Assembly: GCF_029360645.1 (NCBI RefSeq)
Contig: NZ_JARDUA010000003.1
Span: 186,001 to 250,000, forward strand
Source of the DNA: Pontibacter litorisediminis
Lineage (GTDB): Bacteria > Bacteroidota > Bacteroidia > Cytophagales > Hymenobacteraceae
Length of the DNA: 64,000 bases
Reading direction: 5' to 3'
How positions within the stretch are numbered: the first letter of the stretch is position 1; each line of letters begins with the position of its first letter. A program made the position numbers and the translations under genes. The notes beneath the pieces are model-generated. The model worked only from the letters and a program-made list of their open reading frames with translations. It had not been told where the DNA came from and made no database searches. Of the stretch, positions 1 through 11,499 are shown one piece after another.

Positions 1-2823
1 CTTGCTTCGCACAACATCCTAAACCCTGCGAACGGTGCTCCAATTGCAGTACCTTCTCAGGACATGGTACTTGGTTTATACTATGTATCAAAAGGAAAGC
101 GTAGCACCGAAAATGAGAAAATCGCTGGAGAAGACATGAGCTTCTACTCTGCGGAGGAAGTGATCATTGCTATCAACGAAGGCAGAATTTCGAAGCATGC
201 TTACATCAAGGTAAGAACAAAGGTTAAGAACGAGAAAGGCGAACTGGAGACAAAGTTGATCGAAACTGTTGCCGGCCGCGTGATCTTTAACCAGTTCGTG
301 CCTGAGGAAGTAGGTTATCTGGATGAGCTGTTGACGAAGAAAAAGCTGCAGCAGGTGATCTCCCGCGTGTTCAAAGAAACAGGTATGGCGCGCACAGCGC
401 AGTTCCTGGACGATATCAAAACACTAGGATTCCAGTCTGCCTACAAAGGCGGTCTGTCCATGGGTCTGGGTGATATTCAGATTCCGGCGGAGAAGGAAGT
501 GCTGGTAGAGCAGGCCAAGAAGGATGTAGATGCCGTGTGGCAGAACTACTCTATGGGTCTGATCACCGACAACGAGCGCTACAACCAGGTAATCGATATC
601 TGGACGCGTATCAACAACCAAATTACGGAAACGTTGATGCGCCGCCTGGAGAACGAGAACCAGGGCTTCAACTCGATCTTCATGATGATGCACTCCGGTG
701 CCCGTGGTTCGAGAGAGCAGATCCGTCAGCTGGGTGGTATGCGAGGTCTGATGGCCAAGCCACAGAAATCCCTTCAGGGATCCGTAGGTGAGATTATCGA
801 AAACCCAATCCTCTCCAACTTTAAGGAAGGTCTGGATGTAATCGAGTACTTCATCTCCACACACGGTGCCCGTAAAGGTCTTGCCGATACAGCCCTTAAA
901 ACGGCCGACGCTGGTTACCTGACCCGTCGTCTGGTGGATGTGTCTCAGGACGTAATCGTGAACGAGGAAGACTGCGGAACGCTGCGTGGTCTGGAGGTAA
1001 GCGCACTGAAAGACAACGAGGATATTGTAGAGTCTCTGTCTGAGCGTATCCTAGGCCGTGTGGCAGTACACGATGTATATGACCCGATCACCAATGAACT
1101 GATTGTTGAGTCAGGCTCTGAGATCACGGAAGATATCGCGCGAGATATTGAGAACACAGCTATTGAGTCTGTAGAGATTCGCTCCGTGTTGACTTGCGAG
1201 TCGAAGCGCGGTATCTGTGCCAAGTGCTATGGCCGTAACCTGGCCACTGGTTTCATGGTGCAGAAAGGCGAGGCTGTTGGTGTAATCGCCGCACAGTCCA
1301 TCGGTGAGCCGGGAACGCAGCTGACACTTCGTACTTTCCACGTGGGTGGTACGGCATCGAACATTGCCGTAGACGCTACGATCATGGCTAAGTTCGGCGG
1401 TAAGATCGAGTTCGAGGACGTAAGATCCCTGGACACGGTGAACAATGAGGGCGAGCCAGTGAAGGTGGTAATGGGACGTTCCGGTGAAGTAAAAGTAGTG
1501 GATCCTAACACAGGAAAACTGCTGATCAGCAACCACGTGCCATACGGTTCCTTCCTGCATGTCAACGAAGGACAGGTGGTAGAGAAAGGCGCTGTACTGT
1601 GTAATTGGGATCCGTACAATGCGGTTATACTTTCTGAGTTCGACGGTGAGGTTTCTTACGAGTCGATCATCGAAGGCGTGACGTACCGAGAGGAGTCTGA
1701 CGAGCAGACAGGTTACCGTGAGAAAGTGATTATCGATACAAAAGATAAGACACAGAACCCGGCAATCGTTGTGACGCCGAAGAGCGGCGAGTCGAAAGGG
1801 TACAACATCCCGGTAGGTGCCCACCTTACTGTAGAAAATGGCGAGAAGATCAAAGCAGGACAAATCCTGGTGAAGATCCCGCGTGCTATCGGTAAGACAA
1901 GAGACATTACAGGTGGTCTGCCACGCGTTACAGAACTGTTCGAGGCGCGTAACCCATCTAACCCGGCAGTAGTGTCTGAGATAGACGGTGTAGTGACCTA
2001 TGGTAGCGTGAAGCGTGGTAACCGAGAGATCTTCATTGAGTCGAAAGACGGAGTGAAGAAGAAATACATGGTGCCGCTTTCGAAGCATATCCTGGTGCAG
2101 GACAATGACTTCATCCGAGCGGGTATGCCGCTGTCTGACGGCGCTATCACGCCAACAGACATTCTGAACATCCAGGGCCCGGGTGCCGTGCAAGAGTACC
2201 TGGTTAATGAGATTCAGGAGGTTTACCGTCTGCAGGGTGTGAAGATCAACGACAAGCACATTGAGGTGGTAGTACGGCAAATGATGCAGAAAGTAGTTGT
2301 GGTAGATCCAGGAGACACAAGCTTCCTGGAGCACCAGACGGTGGACAAGGTTACCTTCATGGAGGAGAACGACCATATCATCGACATGAAAGTGGTTGAG
2401 GATGCGGGAGACTCTACGAACCTGAAGCCTGGTCAGATTGTAACACCGCGCAGGTTGCGTGATGAGAACTCTAGCCTAAAGCGCCGAGACCTGAGACTGG
2501 TGACCGTGCGTGATGCACAACCATCTGTTTCACGTCCAACGCTGCAAGGAATCACTCAGGCCTCGCTTGGAACGCAAAGCTTTATATCTGCGGCGTCGTT
2601 CCAGGAGACTACAAAAGTACTGAGCGAAGCTGCCATCAAAGGCAAGGCAGACGAACTGCTTGGCCTGAAGGAGAACGTAATCGTAGGTCACCTGATTCCT
2701 GCAGGTACTGGTCTGAGAGAATACCAGAACCTGATAGTGGGAAGTAAGGATGAGTATGAGGCGCTTGTGGAGTCGAAAAAGACAACGACCAAAACAAAGC
2801 AGCAGGAGTTACAAAGTAAATAA
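1..2823 (+). CDS. rpoC: RNA polymerase beta' subunit, C-terminal part (5' end outside window)
   Basis: The reading frame is open from base 1, so the gene begins upstream of the window; 940 codons are visible. It encodes the C-terminal two thirds of beta', the largest subunit of RNA polymerase. The second zinc site is seen at fragment residues C325, C399, C406 and C409. Their spacing (74, 7, 3) is exactly that of E. coli C814/C888/C895/C898, so about 489 residues are missing and the full protein should be near 1,430 aa, usual for Bacteroidota. The trigger-loop region ([13 protein letters not shown]) follows the zinc site. The stop is 6 bases before the next gene, which implies co-transcription. 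rpoB is expected just upstream. Confidence 0.99.
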   Translation, partial: LASHNILNPANGAPIAVPSQDMVLGLYYVSKGKRSTENEKIAGEDMSFYSAEEVIIAINEGRISKHAYIKVRTKVKNEKGELETKLIETVAGRVIFNQFVPEEVGYLDELLTKKKLQQVISRVFKETGMARTAQFLDDIKTLGFQSAYKGGLSMGLGDIQIPAEKEVLVEQAKKDVDAVWQNYSMGLITDNERYNQVIDIWTRINNQITETLMRRLENENQGFNSIFMMMHSGARGSREQIRQLGGMRGLMAKPQKSLQGSVGEIIENPILSNFKEGLDVIEYFISTHGARKGLADTALKTADAGYLTRRLVDVSQDVIVNEEDCGTLRGLEVSALKDNEDIVESLSERILGRVAVHDVYDPITNELIVESGSEITEDIARDIENTAIESVEIRSVLTCESKRGICAKCYGRNLATGFMVQKGEAVGVIAAQSIGEPGTQLTLRTFHVGGTASNIAVDATIMAKFGGKIEFEDVRSLDTVNNEGEPVKVVMGRSGEVKVVDPNTGKLLISNHVPYGSFLHVNEGQVVEKGAVLCNWDPYNAVILSEFDGEVSYESIIEGVTYREESDEQTGYREKVIIDTKDKTQNPAIVVTPKSGESKGYNIPVGAHLTVENGEKIKAGQILVKIPRAIGKTRDITGGLPRVTELFEARNPSNPAVVSEIDGVVTYGSVKRGNREIFIESKDGVKKKYMVPLSKHILVQDNDFIRAGMPLSDGAITPTDILNIQGPGAVQEYLVNEIQEVYRLQGVKINDKHIEVVVRQMMQKVVVVDPGDTSFLEHQTVDKVTFMEENDHIIDMKVVEDAGDSTNLKPGQIVTPRRLRDENSSLKRRDLRLVTVRDAQPSVSRPTLQGITQASLGTQSFISAASFQETTKVLSEAAIKGKADELLGLKENVIVGHLIPAGTGLREYQNLIVGSKDEYEALVESKKTTTKTKQQELQSK

Positions 2824-2829
2824 AGAGCC

Positions 2830-3147
2830 ATGGCAGAAAATCTGCAGAAACAAAATCAGATCAACATCGAGCTATCGGAAGAGGTAGCCGAGGGAGAGTA
2901 TGCGAACCTTGCCATGATTGCTCATTCGAGCGGTGAGTTCGTGATCGATTTTATAAGGTTGATGCCAGGGTTGCCAAAAGCTAAAGTCAAATCAAGAATA
3001 GTTATCACACCAGAGCATGCCAAAAGACTTTTGGCTGCTCTGGCAGATAACGTCAAGAAATTTGAGGCTAGCTTCGGGGAAATAAAGCAGTCTCAGGACA
3101 GTCCTTCGTTCCCGATGAACTTCGGGGGCACAGTGGGAGAGGCCTAA
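2830..3147 (+). CDS. DUF3467 domain protein
   Basis: A 105-residue protein that starts 6 bases after the rpoC stop. It matches the DUF3467 family: a short, mostly beta protein with the core 'ANLAMIAHSSGEFVIDF' (about residues 25-41), a conserved LPG, and 'VITPEHAKRLLAAL' in the second half. The family's function is not known to me. In many Bacteroidota it sits, as here, between rpoC and rpsL, which hints at a link to transcription or translation, but that is only association. No signal peptide or membrane segment is seen. Confidence 0.85.
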   Translation: MAENLQKQNQINIELSEEVAEGEYANLAMIAHSSGEFVIDFIRLMPGLPKAKVKSRIVITPEHAKRLLAALADNVKKFEASFGEIKQSQDSPSFPMNFGGTVGEA

Positions 3148-3173
3148 GACGCAGAGAATTAATGGATTAAAAT

Positions 3174-3205
3174 TTTGAATTTGCAAAGTGATTTTTATAC
3201 CTTTG
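3174..3205 (+). promoter_or_regulatory. Bacteroidota-type promoter for the str operon
   Basis: TTTG at 3174-3177 and TACCTTTG at 3198-3205 are separated by 20 bp. This fits the Bacteroidota housekeeping sigma consensus (TTTG, 19-21 bp, TAnnTTTG). It lies about 45 bases before the rpsL start and after the rpoC-DUF3467 unit, so it should start the rpsL-rpsG-fusA-rpsJ transcript. Confidence 0.8.
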
Positions 3206-3250
3206 CAGACCAAATTTTAAAGTGGAAAATCTATAATTAACTACTAGTAA

Positions 3251-3664
3251 ATGCCTACTATACAGCAATTAGTAAGAAAAGGTAGAGAAAAGTTGACTTT
3301 CAAGTCAAAGTCTCCTGCCTTAGATTCATGCCCACAGCGCCGTGGAGTATGTACAAGAGTATATACAACTACGCCAAAGAAGCCTAACTCTGCCATGCGT
3401 AAAGTAGCCAGAGTAAGACTTACAAACGGCAAAGAAGTAAACGCCTACATCCCAGGTGAAGGACACAACCTTCAGGAGCACTCAATTGTGCTGATCAGAG
3501 GTGGTAGAGTGAAAGACCTTCCAGGTGTGCGTTACCACATCGTACGTGGAGCGCTGGACACAGCCGGTGTGAACGGCCGTCTGCAGTCACGTTCTAAGTA
3601 TGGTGCCAAGCGACCTAAGCCAGGACAGCCGGCAGCTGCTGCAGGAAAAGGTAAAAAGAAATAA
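3251..3664 (+). CDS. rpsL: 30S ribosomal protein S12
   Basis: 137 residues. S12 lies at the decoding centre of the small subunit and affects accuracy and streptomycin response. The conserved stretches '[18 protein letters not shown]' and '[10 protein letters not shown]' are present, with the two lysines whose changes cause streptomycin resistance in other bacteria both intact. A lysine-rich tail ([10 protein letters not shown]) ends the protein. It is the first gene of the str group; rpsG follows after 18 bases. Confidence 0.99.
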   Translation: MPTIQQLVRKGREKLTFKSKSPALDSCPQRRGVCTRVYTTTPKKPNSAMRKVARVRLTNGKEVNAYIPGEGHNLQEHSIVLIRGGRVKDLPGVRYHIVRGALDTAGVNGRLQSRSKYGAKRPKPGQPAAAAGKGKKK

Positions 3665-3682
3665 TCCTAGAGTTTTAATACA

Positions 3683-4150
3683 ATGAGAAAAGCAAAGCCT
3701 AAAAGTAGAATTCTCCTTCCTGACCCAAAATACAAAGAGACCCTGGTAACACGTTTCGTTAACTACCTGATGGAAGACGGAAAGAAAAGTGTTGCTTATG
3801 GTATCTTTTATGATGCTGTAGAACTAGTAGAGCAAAGAACAAAAGAAAACGGTCTTGAAACTTGGAAGAAGGCATTGAACAACATCATGCCATCTGTAGA
3901 AGTAAAAAGCCGCAGGGTAGGGGGTGCTACTTTCCAAGTGCCGACTGAGGTTCGTCCGGACCGCAGAGTATCTCTTGGTATCAAGTGGATGATATCATAT
4001 GCTCGCAAGAGAGGTGAGAAGACAATGAAAGACAGATTAGCAGGTGAGATCATCGCAGCTGCTAAAGGTGAAGGTGCTGCCGTTAAGAAGAAAGACGACA
4101 CGCACAGAATGGCAGAAGCGAACAAAGCATTCTCTCACTTTAGATTCTAA
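3683..4150 (+). CDS. rpsG: 30S ribosomal protein S7
   Basis: 155 residues, the normal short form. S7 nucleates assembly of the 30S head and contacts tRNA at the E site. The family core '[16 protein letters not shown]' and the C-terminal '[15 protein letters not shown]' are recognisable. It lies between rpsL and fusA in the standard str order, with 3 bases before fusA. Confidence 0.99.
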   Translation: MRKAKPKSRILLPDPKYKETLVTRFVNYLMEDGKKSVAYGIFYDAVELVEQRTKENGLETWKKALNNIMPSVEVKSRRVGGATFQVPTEVRPDRRVSLGIKWMISYARKRGEKTMKDRLAGEIIAAAKGEGAAVKKKDDTHRMAEANKAFSHFRF

Positions 4151-4153
4151 ATT

Positions 4154-6259
4154 ATGAATACTCGCGACTTAAAATACACAAGAAACATTGGTATTGCCGC
4201 TCACATCGATGCTGGTAAAACAACCACCACCGAACGTATTCTCTACTATACTGGTGTAAGCCACAAGATTGGAGAGGTACACGATGGCGCAGCTACCATG
4301 GACTGGATGGAGCAGGAGCAGGAGCGTGGTATCACGATCACTTCCGCTGCAACAACAGTAAGCTGGCCATACAGAGGCAATACCTACCACATCAACGTAA
4401 TCGATACTCCAGGTCACGTGGACTTTACCGTAGAGGTAAACCGCTCCCTGCGCGTACTTGATGGACTGGTATTCCTGTTCTCTGCCGTTGACGGCGTGGA
4501 GCCGCAGTCGGAGACAAACTGGCGCCTGGCAGACAACTATAAAGTAGCGCGTATCGGTTTCGTAAACAAAATGGACCGCTCTGGCGCTGATTTCCTTGCC
4601 GTATGTAAGCAGGTGAAAGAAATGCTGGGAAGCAATGCCGTAGCGCTTCAGCTGCCAATTGGCTCTGAGGACAACTTCAGAGGCGTGGTTGACCTGGTGA
4701 ACAACCGTGGTATCATCTGGAACGAAGAAGACAAAGGAATGACCTTCACGGAAGTTCCTATTCCGGATGATATGGTTGAAGAGGCAGAGGAGTACAGAGA
4801 AAAACTTCTGGAAGCTGTGGCAGAGTATGATGAGACTTTGATGGAGAAATACTTCGAAGATCCAAACTCAATCACAGAAGACGAAATCCTGGCCGCCCTT
4901 CGTGCTGCAACCATCGATCTTGCAATTGTTCCTATGCTTTGCGGTTCTTCATTCAAGAACAAAGGCGTACAGACAATGCTGGACTATGTAATGGCTTTGA
5001 TCCCTTCTCCGCTGGACAGAGATAACATCAAAGGTACCAACCCAGATACAGGCGCCGAGGTTACACGTAAGCCTAGCTATGACGATCCTTTCGCAGGTCT
5101 AGCATTCAAAATTGCTACAGACCCATATGTAGGACGTCTTTGCTTTGTACGCGCTTACTCAGGTGTACTGGAGTCTGGATCTTATGTGTTCAACACACGT
5201 TCAGGCAACAAAGAGCGTATCTCCCGTATTTTCCAGATGCACGCCAACAAGCAGAACCAGATCGAGAGACTGGGTGCAGGTGACATCGGTGCGGTAGTAG
5301 GCTTTAAAGATATCAAGACCGGTGATACACTTTGCGACCAGAGCGCCAAAATCGTTCTTGAGTCAATGGAATTCCCAGAGCCGGTAATTGGCTATGCCAT
5401 TGAGCCAAAGTCTCAGGCTGACTCTGATAAGATGGGTATGGCTATCGCCAAACTTATCGAAGAGGACCCAACCCTGCAGGTGAACACCGATGAGGAGACT
5501 GGCCAGACTATCCTTCGCGGTATGGGTGAGCTCCATCTGGAGATCATCATCGACCGAATGAAGCGTGAGTTCAAGGTAGAGCTGAATCAGGGTGCGCCAC
5601 AGGTAGCTTACAAAGAAACTATCACGAAGAGTGTTGAGCACCGTGAGGTATTCAAGAAGCAGTCTGGTGGTCGTGGTAAGTTTGCCGACATCGTGTTCGA
5701 AATGGGACCACGTGAGGACGGAAAGCAAGGCCTTGAGTTTGTTAACGGTATTGTTGGTGGTGTGATTCCAAAAGAATTCATCCCAGCCGTTCAGAAAGGT
5801 TTCGAAGAAGCGATGAAGAACGGTATCCTGGCAGGCTTCCCTATAGACTCCATGAAGGTGCGCCTGTTCCATGGTTCTTACCATGATGTGGACTCTGATT
5901 CACTTTCATTTGAGCTTGCTGCTCGTCAGGGCTTTAAAGAAGCCGGCAAGCAGTGTGCGCCTAAGCTTCTGGAGCCGATAATGGCTGTTGACGTTGTTAC
6001 GCCAGATGAATACACTGGTCCGGTAACAGGTGACTTGAACAGAAGAAGAGGTATCATGAAAGGAATGGATACTAAAGGTACCGCTACAGTTGTTAAGGCT
6101 GACGTTCCACTTTCAGAACTGTTTGGTTATGTGACTGACCTCCGTACCATTACTTCTGGTAGAGCTACTGCTTCGCTTACTTTCTCACACTATGAGCAAG
6201 TACCGCAAAACTTAGCAGACGCTATCATTGCCAAAATAAAGGGAACAGCAGCAAAATAG
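4154..6259 (+). CDS. fusA: Translation elongation factor G
   Basis: 701 residues, full length for EF-G, the GTPase that drives translocation of tRNA and mRNA on the ribosome. The P loop AHIDAGKT is at residues 16-23, followed by the switch-II motif DTPGHVDF and the guanine-specificity motif NKMD. Domains II-V follow without a break. It sits in the str operon. The tuf gene that often follows fusA in other phyla is absent here, as is usual in Bacteroidota, and rpsJ comes next after 9 bases. Confidence 0.99.
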   Translation: MNTRDLKYTRNIGIAAHIDAGKTTTTERILYYTGVSHKIGEVHDGAATMDWMEQEQERGITITSAATTVSWPYRGNTYHINVIDTPGHVDFTVEVNRSLRVLDGLVFLFSAVDGVEPQSETNWRLADNYKVARIGFVNKMDRSGADFLAVCKQVKEMLGSNAVALQLPIGSEDNFRGVVDLVNNRGIIWNEEDKGMTFTEVPIPDDMVEEAEEYREKLLEAVAEYDETLMEKYFEDPNSITEDEILAALRAATIDLAIVPMLCGSSFKNKGVQTMLDYVMALIPSPLDRDNIKGTNPDTGAEVTRKPSYDDPFAGLAFKIATDPYVGRLCFVRAYSGVLESGSYVFNTRSGNKERISRIFQMHANKQNQIERLGAGDIGAVVGFKDIKTGDTLCDQSAKIVLESMEFPEPVIGYAIEPKSQADSDKMGMAIAKLIEEDPTLQVNTDEETGQTILRGMGELHLEIIIDRMKREFKVELNQGAPQVAYKETITKSVEHREVFKKQSGGRGKFADIVFEMGPREDGKQGLEFVNGIVGGVIPKEFIPAVQKGFEEAMKNGILAGFPIDSMKVRLFHGSYHDVDSDSLSFELAARQGFKEAGKQCAPKLLEPIMAVDVVTPDEYTGPVTGDLNRRRGIMKGMDTKGTATVVKADVPLSELFGYVTDLRTITSGRATASLTFSHYEQVPQNLADAIIAKIKGTAAK

Positions 6260-6268
6260 TAGTATAAG

Positions 6269-6574
6269 ATGAATCAGAAAATCAGAATAAAGCTTAAGTC
6301 TTACGATCACAATCTGGTGGACAAGTCTTCAGAGAAGATTGTGAAAGCGGTAAAGGCTACAGGTGCCATCGTTAGCGGCCCTATTCCACTTCCAACAGAG
6401 AAGGACAAGTTTACAGTTCTTCGTTCACCACACGTGAACAAGAAGTCTCGCGAGCAGTTTCAGCTTTGCACTTACAAGAGATTGGTAGATATCTATTCTA
6501 CAAGCTCTAAAACAGTAGATGCCTTAATGAAGCTAGAATTGCCAAGCGGCGTTGATGTTGAGATCAAAGTTTGA
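6269..6574 (+). CDS. rpsJ: 30S ribosomal protein S10
   Basis: 101 residues; S10 is part of the 30S head and also a NusE-type antitermination partner. The motif '[20 protein letters not shown]' identifies it. In E. coli it heads the S10 operon; here it ends the str transcript and is cut off from rplC by a strong terminator and a new promoter. Confidence 0.99.
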   Translation: MNQKIRIKLKSYDHNLVDKSSEKIVKAVKATGAIVSGPIPLPTEKDKFTVLRSPHVNKKSREQFQLCTYKRLVDIYSTSSKTVDALMKLELPSGVDVEIKV

Positions 6575-6597
6575 TAGCATCGGATAATCAAAGAAAA

Positions 6598-6627
6598 AGA
6601 GGAGGGCGCAAGTCCTCCTCTTTTTTT
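6598..6627 (+). terminator. Rho-independent terminator after rpsJ
   Basis: GAGGAGG (6599-6605) pairs perfectly with CCTCCTC (6614-6620), followed by seven T. Flanking A and T runs could extend the stem. It separates the str group from the S10 cluster. Confidence 0.92.
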
Positions 6628-6660
6628 ATACCTGCTTGAGAATAAATATTTTAGAGAAAG

Positions 6661-6693
6661 TTTGAAAAGAAGGCTAAAAAATTATTAACTTTG
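6661..6693 (+). promoter_or_regulatory. Promoter for the S10-spc-alpha cluster
   Basis: TTTG at 6661-6664 and TAACTTTG at 6686-6693 are spaced 21 bp, a full match to the Bacteroidota consensus, about 60 bases before the rplC start and just after the rpsJ terminator. Confidence 0.85.
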
Positions 6694-6754
6694 CACTCCC
6701 TTAGCAAAAATAGGGGACAATGAATTATTGTATCCATCTCTAAACAAAAGTTGA

Positions 6755-7372
6755 ATGCCTGGAATTATCGGTAAAAAAATCGGAATGACAAGCCTCTTCA
6801 CAGCAGATGGTAAATACACACCTGTAACGCTTATTCAAGCAGGCCCGTGTGTAGTTACTCAGGTGAAGACGGTTGAGAATGACGGCTACGCTGCAGTGCA
6901 GATTGGCTACGGCGACAAAAAGCTGAAGAGAGTAACGAAAGCGGAAGCTGGTCACTACCAGAAAGCTAACACTGCTCCCAAGAAGAAAGTAGCTGAGTTT
7001 GATGTTGAAGGAGTTTCCTTCAATTTGGGCGACGTAGTTGATACGACGCTTTTTGAGGAAGGCGAATTCGTGGATGTAGTAGGTACATCTAAGGGTAAAG
7101 GTTTCCAGGGTGTTGTGAAGCGCCACAACTTTGCTGGTGTAGGCGGTCAGACGCACGGTCAGCATAACAGAGCAAGACACCCAGGTTCAATCGGTGCGTG
7201 CTCTTGGCCATCAAGAGTATTCAAAGGTATGCGCATGGCAGGAAGAATGGGCGGTAACAGAGTAAAGGTGCAAAACCTTACAGTGCTACGCATCATTGCT
7301 GAAAGAAACCTTATTGTTGTTAGTGGCTCTGTTCCTGGTGCCAGAAATTCTTACGTGTTAATTGAGAAATAA
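6755..7372 (+). CDS. rplC: 50S ribosomal protein L3
   Basis: 205 residues. L3 is one of the first proteins in 50S assembly and reaches towards the peptidyl transferase centre. '[13 protein letters not shown]' at the N terminus and the '[20 protein letters not shown]' loop are diagnostic. First gene of the cluster behind its own promoter; rplD starts 1 base after the stop. Confidence 0.99.
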   Translation: MPGIIGKKIGMTSLFTADGKYTPVTLIQAGPCVVTQVKTVENDGYAAVQIGYGDKKLKRVTKAEAGHYQKANTAPKKKVAEFDVEGVSFNLGDVVDTTLFEEGEFVDVVGTSKGKGFQGVVKRHNFAGVGGQTHGQHNRARHPGSIGACSWPSRVFKGMRMAGRMGGNRVKVQNLTVLRIIAERNLIVVSGSVPGARNSYVLIEK

Positions 7373-7373
7373 A

Positions 7374-8003
7374 ATGGAGCTCTCTGTATTAAATATCAAA
7401 GGTGAAGATACAGGCAGAAAGGTGACCCTTTCTGATGCTATATTTGGTCTGGAGCCAAATGAGCATGCCATGTATCTTGACGTGAAGCAGTACCTGGCTA
7501 ACCAAAGACAGGGTACGCACAAGTCTAAGGAGCGTAACGAGGTTGCAGGCTCTACTAAGAAGATCAAGAAGCAGAAGGGTACTGGCGGTGCGCGTGCTGG
7601 TAGCTTAAAGTCGCCTGTGTTTATTGGCGGTGGCCGTGTGTTCGGTCCTAAACCAAGAAACTACAGCTTTAAGCTGAACAAGAAGTTGAAGCGTGCGGCT
7701 CGTCTGTCAGCTCTTTCTCTGTTGGCACGTGATAACCGTGTGGCTCTGGTGGAGTCATTCTCACTGGAGGCCCCAAAGACAAAAGAGTTCAAGGGAATCC
7801 TGAGCAACCTGCAGTCAACCGGCAAAACACTGGTAGTGCTTCCTGCTGTAGACAAGAACATCGTGCTTTCTGGCAGAAACCTGCCGAAGGTGAAAGTGTC
7901 TACTGTGAAGGATGTGAACACCTATGACCTGCTGAACACGGAGAAGCTTCTTCTAGTTGAGCAATCAGTAAACGAATTAGAAAACCTCTTTAGCGCGAAA
8001 TAA
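7374..8003 (+). CDS. rplD: 50S ribosomal protein L4
   Basis: 209 residues from the ATG at 7374 (an upstream in-frame TTG at 7362 lies inside rplC and is less likely). L4 lines the exit tunnel. The conserved loop '[21 protein letters not shown]' region is present. Its stop overlaps the rplW start by one base (TAATG), typical of tight translational coupling. In E. coli L4 represses its own operon; no leader equivalent was identified here. Confidence 0.98.
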   Translation: MELSVLNIKGEDTGRKVTLSDAIFGLEPNEHAMYLDVKQYLANQRQGTHKSKERNEVAGSTKKIKKQKGTGGARAGSLKSPVFIGGGRVFGPKPRNYSFKLNKKLKRAARLSALSLLARDNRVALVESFSLEAPKTKEFKGILSNLQSTGKTLVVLPAVDKNIVLSGRNLPKVKVSTVKDVNTYDLLNTEKLLLVEQSVNELENLFSAK

Positions 8004-8290
8004 TGAACGTTCTGAAAAGACCAATTATTACTGAGAAGTACGCTGCCTTGAACGAGGTTGGTAAGTATGCTTTTGAGGTAGAGAAAAATGCCAACAAAGT
8101 AGAAATCAAGAAGGCAGTAGAGAAGATGTATGGCGTAACTGTGGACAAAGTGTCTACGATGCGCTCCATCGGAAAGAAAAAGACTAAGTATACGAAGTCT
8201 GGAGCTGTAACTGGCCGTACCTCTCTGATTAAAAAGGCAATTGTAACCCTGAAAGAGGGTGAAGTAATAGACTTTTACAGCGGCATATAA
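8003..8290 (+). CDS. rplW: 50S ribosomal protein L23
   Basis: 95 residues. L23 is at the tunnel exit and is a docking site for trigger factor and SRP. 'LKRPIITEKYAALNE' and the lysine-rich 'SIGKKKTKYTKSG' are typical. The start overlaps the rplD stop by one base. Confidence 0.98.
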   Translation: MNVLKRPIITEKYAALNEVGKYAFEVEKNANKVEIKKAVEKMYGVTVDKVSTMRSIGKKKTKYTKSGAVTGRTSLIKKAIVTLKEGEVIDFYSGI

Positions 8291-8300
8291 TTAAGTTAAA

Positions 8301-9128
8301 ATGGCTTTAAAAAAGTTAAGACCAATAACACCAGGTCAAAGATTCCGAGTAGCCCCTGGCTTCGATGAGATAACAGCGACTACTCCAGAGAAATCTTTGT
8401 TGGCACCCCTCTCAAAATCTGGTGGACGTAACAACTCAGGCAGAATGACCATGCGCTACATGGGCGGTGGTCATAAGCAAAAGTACAGAATAATTGACTT
8501 CAAGCGCACCAAGCACGGTGTTCCTGCTACAGTGAAGACAATTGAGTACGATCCGAACAGAACAGCCCGCATTGCGCTGCTTCACTATGCTGACGGAGAG
8601 AAAACTTATATCATTGCTCCTGCAGGACTACAGGTTGGAACCGTAGTTAACTCAGGTCCTGGTATCGCTCCGGAAGTAGGAAATTGCTTGCCTCTTTCTG
8701 ATATTCCTCTAGGTACTATCATTCACAACATTGAGCTTCAGCCGGGTGCTGGTGCGATCTTGGCCAGAAGCGCCGGTTCATACGCACAGCTAGTGGCCCG
8801 TGAAGGACGCTATGCTACCATCAAATTGCCTTCTGGCGAGCTGAGAATGGTGCTGGTGAACTGTTCTGCCACTGTTGGAACAGTTTCCAACGCAGAGCAC
8901 ATGAACGTGAAGCTTGGCAAGGCTGGTCGCAACAGATGGTTAGGTAGACGTCCACGCGTACGTGGTGTAGCCATGAACCCTGTAGATCACCCAATGGGTG
9001 GTGGTGAAGGTAAGTCTTCAGGCGGTCACCCACGCTCTCGTAAAGGCCTGTATGCAAAAGGTCTTAAGACGAGAAACACGAATAAATATTCTGAGAAGCT
9101 TATAGTTAATAGAGGTAAGAAGAAATAG
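8301..9128 (+). CDS. rplB: 50S ribosomal protein L2
   Basis: 275 residues, standard length. L2 binds 23S rRNA domain IV and is needed for subunit association and peptidyl transfer. The C-terminal motif '[16 protein letters not shown]' with its conserved histidine is present, as is the '[12 protein letters not shown]' N-terminal region. Confidence 0.99.
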   Translation: MALKKLRPITPGQRFRVAPGFDEITATTPEKSLLAPLSKSGGRNNSGRMTMRYMGGGHKQKYRIIDFKRTKHGVPATVKTIEYDPNRTARIALLHYADGEKTYIIAPAGLQVGTVVNSGPGIAPEVGNCLPLSDIPLGTIIHNIELQPGAGAILARSAGSYAQLVAREGRYATIKLPSGELRMVLVNCSATVGTVSNAEHMNVKLGKAGRNRWLGRRPRVRGVAMNPVDHPMGGGEGKSSGGHPRSRKGLYAKGLKTRNTNKYSEKLIVNRGKKK

Positions 9129-9131
9129 TAA

Positions 9132-9410
9132 ATGGCTAGATCGTTAAAAAAAGGGCCTTATATTGACTTTAGGCTCGAGAAGAAAGTAACTGTAATGAAC
9201 GAGGCAGGCAAGAAGTCTGTTATCAAGACCTGGTCTCGCAGATCAATGATCTCTCCTGATTTCGTTGGTCATACTTTTGCAGTTCACAACGGAAATAAAT
9301 TCATCCCTGTGTATGTTACTGAGAACATGGTAGGCCACAAATTGGGTGAATTTGCTCCGACAAGAAACTTTAGAGGTCACATTGCTAAGAAAGATAAAGG
9401 CAAGCGTTAA
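9132..9410 (+). CDS. rpsS: 30S ribosomal protein S19
   Basis: 92 residues. S19 pairs with S13 in the 30S head. The start '[12 protein letters not shown]' and the '[19 protein letters not shown]' block are typical. It begins 3 bases after rplB and ends 2 bases before rplV. Confidence 0.99.
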   Translation: MARSLKKGPYIDFRLEKKVTVMNEAGKKSVIKTWSRRSMISPDFVGHTFAVHNGNKFIPVYVTENMVGHKLGEFAPTRNFRGHIAKKDKGKR

Positions 9411-9412
9411 TA

Positions 9413-9808
9413 ATGGAAGCAGTAGCAAAACTTAGAAATGTCCCTACCTCCCCTCGTAAGATGAGGATGGTAGCTGACTTAGTACGCGGTAAAAGCGTAT
9501 CAAAAGCTCTTGGTATTCTGAAGTTCGAAGCCAATGCTGGTGCAGCCAAAGTTGAGAAGCTTGTCCTGTCTGCGTTAGCAAACTGGCAGCAGAAAAACGA
9601 GGATGCCCGCATAGAGGATGCCAACCTGTACATCAAGACCATCTTCGTTGATGAGGGTAAAATGCTGAAGCGTCTTCGCCCGGCTCCTCAAGGCCGTGGT
9701 TACAGAATCAGAAAGAGATCGAACCACGTTACGCTGGTGATCGACAGCATGACCGAGGAGCAACTCGAGCAGCAGCAGTCTAAGAAATCTAAAAAAGCCA
9801 ACAAGTAA
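9413..9808 (+). CDS. rplV: 50S ribosomal protein L22
   Basis: 131 residues. L22 forms part of the exit tunnel wall; its beta-hairpin region '[17 protein letters not shown]' is intact. A lysine-rich tail ends the protein. Sits between rpsS and rpsC with very short spacers. Confidence 0.98.
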   Translation: MEAVAKLRNVPTSPRKMRMVADLVRGKSVSKALGILKFEANAGAAKVEKLVLSALANWQQKNEDARIEDANLYIKTIFVDEGKMLKRLRPAPQGRGYRIRKRSNHVTLVIDSMTEEQLEQQQSKKSKKANK

Positions 9809-9813
9809 GAATT

Positions 9814-10575
9814 ATGGGACAGAAAGTTAATCCGATAGGTTTTCGACTAGGTGTTATCAAAGGTTGGGATTCTAACTGGTATGGCGGCAAAGATTTCGCT
9901 GAGAAGCTGATCGAAGACGAGAAAATCAGAAAATATATACTAGCTCGTATTCCTAAAGGCGGTATTTCTAAAATTATAATTGAGAGAACGCTTAAGCGCA
10001 TCACCATTACAATCAACACGGCCAGACCGGGTGTTGTAATCGGTAAGGGCGGCCAGGAAGTAGATAAGATCAAGGAAGAGCTTAAGAAGCTTACGAACAA
10101 AGATATTCAAATCAATATCTTTGAGATTAAGCGTCCGGAGCTTGATGCCAAGCTGGTAGGCGAGTCAATCGCACAGCAGCTGCAGGCTCGTATCTCTTTC
10201 CGCCGTGCCATGAAGCAAGCAATTGCTTCTGCGCTACGTGTAGGTGCCGAAGGTATCAAAGTACAGGTATCAGGCCGTTTGGGTGGTGCTGAAATGGCAA
10301 GAACAGAGCACTACAAAGAAGGTAGAACTCCGCTTCACACCCTGCGTGCTGACATCGACTATGCTTTATCTGAAGCGCAGACAGTTTATGGCAAACTAGG
10401 TATCAAAGTATGGATCTTCAAAGGCGAGGTTTATGGTAAGAAGGATCTTACTCCAAACGCTGGCCTGGAGAGCGGAAAAGGACCTGGTTCGGCCTCTGGC
10501 GACAGACGTGGTGGTGACCGCCGCAACAAAAAAGGTGCTGGTGAAGGTGCCCCTAAGCGCAAGCGTCGTCAATAA
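9814..10575 (+). CDS. rpsC: 30S ribosomal protein S3
   Basis: 253 residues, with an N-terminal KH domain containing '[11 protein letters not shown]' (GxxG RNA-binding loop) and the C-terminal S3 domain. It lies at the mRNA entry channel. The last 40 residues form a basic, glycine-rich tail ([13 protein letters not shown]), longer than in E. coli and common in Bacteroidota. rplP follows after 29 bases. Confidence 0.99.
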   Translation: MGQKVNPIGFRLGVIKGWDSNWYGGKDFAEKLIEDEKIRKYILARIPKGGISKIIIERTLKRITITINTARPGVVIGKGGQEVDKIKEELKKLTNKDIQINIFEIKRPELDAKLVGESIAQQLQARISFRRAMKQAIASALRVGAEGIKVQVSGRLGGAEMARTEHYKEGRTPLHTLRADIDYALSEAQTVYGKLGIKVWIFKGEVYGKKDLTPNAGLESGKGPGSASGDRRGGDRRNKKGAGEGAPKRKRRQ

Positions 10576-10604
10576 TCAAGTGTTAACATTATAAGTTTTA
10601 GAAA

Positions 10605-11027
10605 ATGTTACAGCCTAGAAGGACTAAATATAGAAAAATGCAGAAAGGCCGCGTAAAGGGTCTGGCTCACAGAGGCAGCTCTATTGCGTTTGGTTCTTTC
10701 GCTATCAAGTCTCTTGAGTCAACTTGGATTACGTCGCGCCAGATTGAGGCCGCTCGTATCGCCATGACAAGAGCAATGAAACGTGAGGGTCAAGTTTGGA
10801 TCCGTATTTTCCCTGACAAACCTATTACGAAAAAGCCTGCTGAGGTTCGAATGGGTAAGGGTAAAGGTTCTCCTGAATATTGGGTAGCAGTGGTTAAGCC
10901 AGGTACAATCATGTTTGAGTCTGATGGTGTACCTCTTGAAGTAGCGAAAGAGTCTTTGAGACTTGCTGCTCAGAAACTGCCAGTAAAAACAAAGTTTGTA
11001 GTACGTAGAGATTACGTTGAGAAATAA
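10605..11027 (+). CDS. rplP: 50S ribosomal protein L16
   Basis: 140 residues. L16 helps position A-site tRNA. '[16 protein letters not shown]' at the N terminus and '[19 protein letters not shown]' are diagnostic. rpmC starts 1 base after the stop. Confidence 0.99.
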   Translation: MLQPRRTKYRKMQKGRVKGLAHRGSSIAFGSFAIKSLESTWITSRQIEAARIAMTRAMKREGQVWIRIFPDKPITKKPAEVRMGKGKGSPEYWVAVVKPGTIMFESDGVPLEVAKESLRLAAQKLPVKTKFVVRRDYVEK

Positions 11028-11028
11028 G

Positions 11029-11229
11029 ATGAAAAATTCAGAGATAACGGCTTTATCTGCGGAAGAACTGCAAGAGAAGCTTAACACTGAGAAAGCTAAC
11101 CTGCAGAACATGCGTTTTGCACATGCGATATCTCCACTGGAGAACCCAATGAAAATCCGCGAGACGAAGCGACTGATCGCCAGACTAAGCACTGAAGTTC
11201 GTCGTCGTGAAATAGCAGCTAACTCTTAA
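11029..11229 (+). CDS. rpmC: 50S ribosomal protein L29
   Basis: 66 residues from the ATG at 11029, a two-helix protein near the tunnel exit. 'NLRF'-type motif appears as NMRFAHA and the '[14 protein letters not shown]' helix is present. An in-frame TTG 12 bases earlier lies inside rplP and is not preferred. Confidence 0.96.
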   Translation: MKNSEITALSAEELQEKLNTEKANLQNMRFAHAISPLENPMKIRETKRLIARLSTEVRRREIAANS

Positions 11230-11243
11230 TATTGATTAAGATC

Positions 11244-11498
11244 ATGGAGAGAAACCTAAGAAAAGAAAGAAGCGGTAAGGTTGTTAGCAATAAGATGGAC
11301 AAGTCTATTACTGTACTGGTGGAGAGCAGAATGAAGCACCCTATGTATGGTAAGTTTGTTAGCAAATCTACCAAGTTCATGGCTCACGACGAGAACAACG
11401 ACTGCAACATCGGTGATGTAGTTCGCATTCAGGAGACACGTCCGCTCAGCAAGAACAAGAAATGGCGTTTAGTAGAAATCATAGAAAGGGCTAAATAA
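11244..11498 (+). CDS. rpsQ: 30S ribosomal protein S17
   Basis: 84 residues from the ATG at 11244 ([11 protein letters not shown]). S17 is a primary 16S rRNA binder. The OB-fold motif '[13 protein letters not shown]' and '[23 protein letters not shown]' identify it. An in-frame TTG at 11232 would add four residues and is less likely. rplN follows after 1 base. Confidence 0.98.
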   Translation: MERNLRKERSGKVVSNKMDKSITVLVESRMKHPMYGKFVSKSTKFMAHDENNDCNIGDVVRIQETRPLSKNKKWRLVEIIERAK

Positions 11499-11499
11499 G

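Noticed and set aside
1111..2376. Long antisense open frame (421 codons) opposite rpoC
   Set aside because: The protein is low-quality His/Leu/Arg-rich sequence typical of the antisense shadow of a codon-biased gene.
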